From: Linyphia triangularis
Lineage: Eukaryota > Arthropoda > Arachnida > Araneae > Linyphiidae
Assembly: GCA_963978545.1 (NCBI GenBank)
Contig: OZ021727.1
Location: forward strand, 44,119,385 to 44,183,384
Length of the DNA: 64,000 bases
Reading direction: 5' to 3'
Below are positions 61,927-64,000 of the stretch, in pieces. Within the stretch, counting starts at the first letter, position 1. Every line of letters begins with the position of its first letter. The translations under genes and the position numbers were made by a program. The notes beneath the pieces are model-generated. The model was given only the letters and a program-made list of their open reading frames with translations, did no database searches and was not told the DNA's origin.

Positions 61927-64000
61927 GGATGGGAAGAGGCTGCGGGGTTAACCATGATACATTTATTTATTCAAACGCAAATAATCTATGTTTCTATTAT
62001 AAAAATTGTTTTATTTATTATTACTTAACTATTAAAAAACTGTGTAATCTAAAAGTTGCTTGCTATTAATGTTTAGCCTTTAACAAGCTATGGTTTAAAA
62101 CAAAAATTTCCAAAATAAATTAATTGTTTAACAATTTAGAGTTAAAAAACAATTTTTCCTTTTGAAATTAATTTATCGTTTCTTTGCCATTATTAAAATA
62201 CTAATCTTTCCTTGAAAAATTACGAAATTTGACATTTCGTCTTTTCTTCGGATGCTGAATTTAAATGTGGCATGATATCATTTGCTCCATTTTTAAGAGT
62301 GATATCATGATCTTCGGGAAACAGAGCGAAATGATTTTTTGAAACCTTTGAAAGTTTAATAAAATACATCGTTAAAATTTAATTTACAAATATAATCATT
62401 GGAAACAGAAGAATTCAAATCGTATGACTATTTTTTTCTAATGTAAAGAAATGCAAATTTTAAGTATTTATTCACATGTTGAGAAATTTGTGGAAATACT
62501 TCGAATTGCTTTGCTATTGTTCTAATGCTATAACTTTGAAATATGGAAGAAAAAAAAGAAATTGATTGAAATGTGAACATTCTGGCTGTCCGACGTATAA
62601 TTAAGATTAAAAAAATTACTTATGTTTTAAATTCAATTTATATCCGTATATTCTTTTAACTTTTTCGACAAACTCCAATTCTTGCTCTTTTACGCCAAAA
62701 TATAGGAATTTGGGGATTTTGCACTTTACAAATTAATTACAAAAACTAATTATGATTTTAACACTCTGGTTGTATATACTTAGCACAAGCAGAAAGCAAA
62801 ATCTACTTATGATTAAAATGTCAGAGTTGTACGCTTCTTGGACCCCGCTTTCTACAGACTCAGAGCTCCACACATACACAAATTCCCATACGATTTGCAT
62901 TACCGGTCAAATTTCAAAAGTTAATTAAAAAAACTAAAATTTTAAAATTCCGTCACCCTTTGACCAATTTTTTTTGTTGAATTTTTTTTTATATATATTT
63001 ATGTTTGAACTCTTTATTTAAAACACAAAGTTCACAAACAGTAAAAATTTATAAAATTGTGGATATAATAAGACATAAAATTAGTTTCTTTGTTACATGC
63101 AATCACGAACAAAGAGTTATTTTTCTTGATTACGAAAAAAATTGCTTAAAGGGGCTTATCGGACAACGTCCACTGTCCTATAAATAATAATTTAAATAAC
63201 ATTTTAACAAAACTAATTTTTCAAAAATGTACTACTTTAGAAGACTTTTAGCTTAAACTTAATTTTATCTATACAAAAAAAAACTTTCTGGATTCCATGA
63301 ATGTCGTCTGGAGACGTAACATCAGAGGATATAACATTTGAATAGTTTATTTCAATATGCACACTTGAGCTTACTTATCGTACTTTTTTTCTGCATGGAA
63401 TTTCATAAATTTTATAGGGTGACCTAAGTTGGTTGGTTAACTCCCCCCCCCCCCCAGCTAGTTTATTCGTATTTCGTTTCCTCCTCACTGCGTTAATGTT
63501 TTTGAGTTTTTTGTTTTATATAAAACAACCTTATTAAAATAAAGTTTATTTGATTCTAAATATAAATTCTATTCATTTTGTTTTGTTTTCAGACAAATAC
63601 AAAACGTCTCCAACAATCATTAACATATGCATAATTTAGTACTAAATAAAATAAAAATCAGTTCGTTTAATTTAGTAGTTCTGTAAAAAAGAAAATTGAA
63701 TTAACTACACTTTCCTACTACAACTTGGTAAACTCCTAAGTTAACACTCTCTTTATATCACTAATTCATACTAATAAAAATTAATAGAAAAGTCTCAATT
63801 CAGGCTTGCATTGTCTTGCATATACTAAGGCTTGAGAAAAATTCTTCCATAGGATGTGTCATACATATTTTAATCAGACTAGTAACATAAATTTTATCCA
63901 CATATTACAACTTTTACTTAAATATTGGAATACATATTAGTTAATAGTGTTTCTTTCTGTAGCAGGTTATGCTTAAAGTATTGAGTATCGATTTGTGATA
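61925..64000. other. A+T-rich non-coding stretch to window end
   Basis: No gene was recognised. It contains a C-run at about 63447-63459 and weak resemblance at 62600-62960 to the reverse complement of the 135-bp family. Confidence 0.45.

Overview
This window is A+T-rich nuclear DNA from an animal, most likely an arthropod. Genes have spliceosomal introns of up to about 5 kb, and most of the sequence is non-coding DNA, microsatellites and transposable elements. The repeat style (Tc1/mariner DD36E, pogo/Tigger with related MITEs, a Ty3/gypsy retroelement, fold-back repeats) fits a chelicerate such as a spider. That placement is an inference; no species-diagnostic sequence was seen.

Host genes. 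(1) A plus-strand gene for the gamma-secretase subunit APH-1 runs from about 4.7 to 17.4 kb. Five coding exons with consensus splice sites are visible; the first coding exon (about 38 codons) is not found and probably lies upstream of the window. Its introns hold a decayed 3.2-kb pogo/Tigger transposon and other repeats. (2) A minus-strand, single-exon gene for mitochondrial ribosomal protein mL64 (GADD45GIP1/CRIF1) lies at 26976-27755. (3) Head-to-head with it, 370 bp away, is the N-terminal part of a THAP zinc finger (28125-28213), followed by a splice donor but interrupted by a stop codon. A perfect CRE (TGACGTCA) lies between the two. No confident host gene was recognised from 28.2 kb to the right end.

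Mobile elements. There is a probable solo LTR (0.86-1.38 kb), the Tigger element (7.6-10.8 kb), and a 2.1-kb non-autonomous element with roughly 420-bp inverted termini (19.6-21.7 kb). Two short pogo-type MITEs lie at 24.4 and 38.2 kb. An apparently intact DD36E (Incomer-type) Tc1/mariner transposon lies at 29.35-30.57 kb. Beside it, inside a TA microsatellite, sits a 6.46-kb Ty3/gypsy retrotransposon (30.66-37.12 kb). Its two 268-bp LTRs differ at one base, so it is young, yet its reading frame is broken by one in-frame TGA and one +1 shift at an A7 run.

Right half. From 37 to 64 kb the sequence is gene-poor. It contains very long (AC)n, (AT)n and (AACC)n arrays, a 1.57-kb fold-back structure (41.7-43.3 kb), a tandem array of a roughly 135-bp unit (44.0-45.15 kb), and several smaller inverted repeats. 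The most unusual object is a 2.8-kb array (53.2-55.95 kb) of about 14 diverged units of roughly 200 bp. The better-preserved units each contain a hairpin with a stem of about 17 bp.
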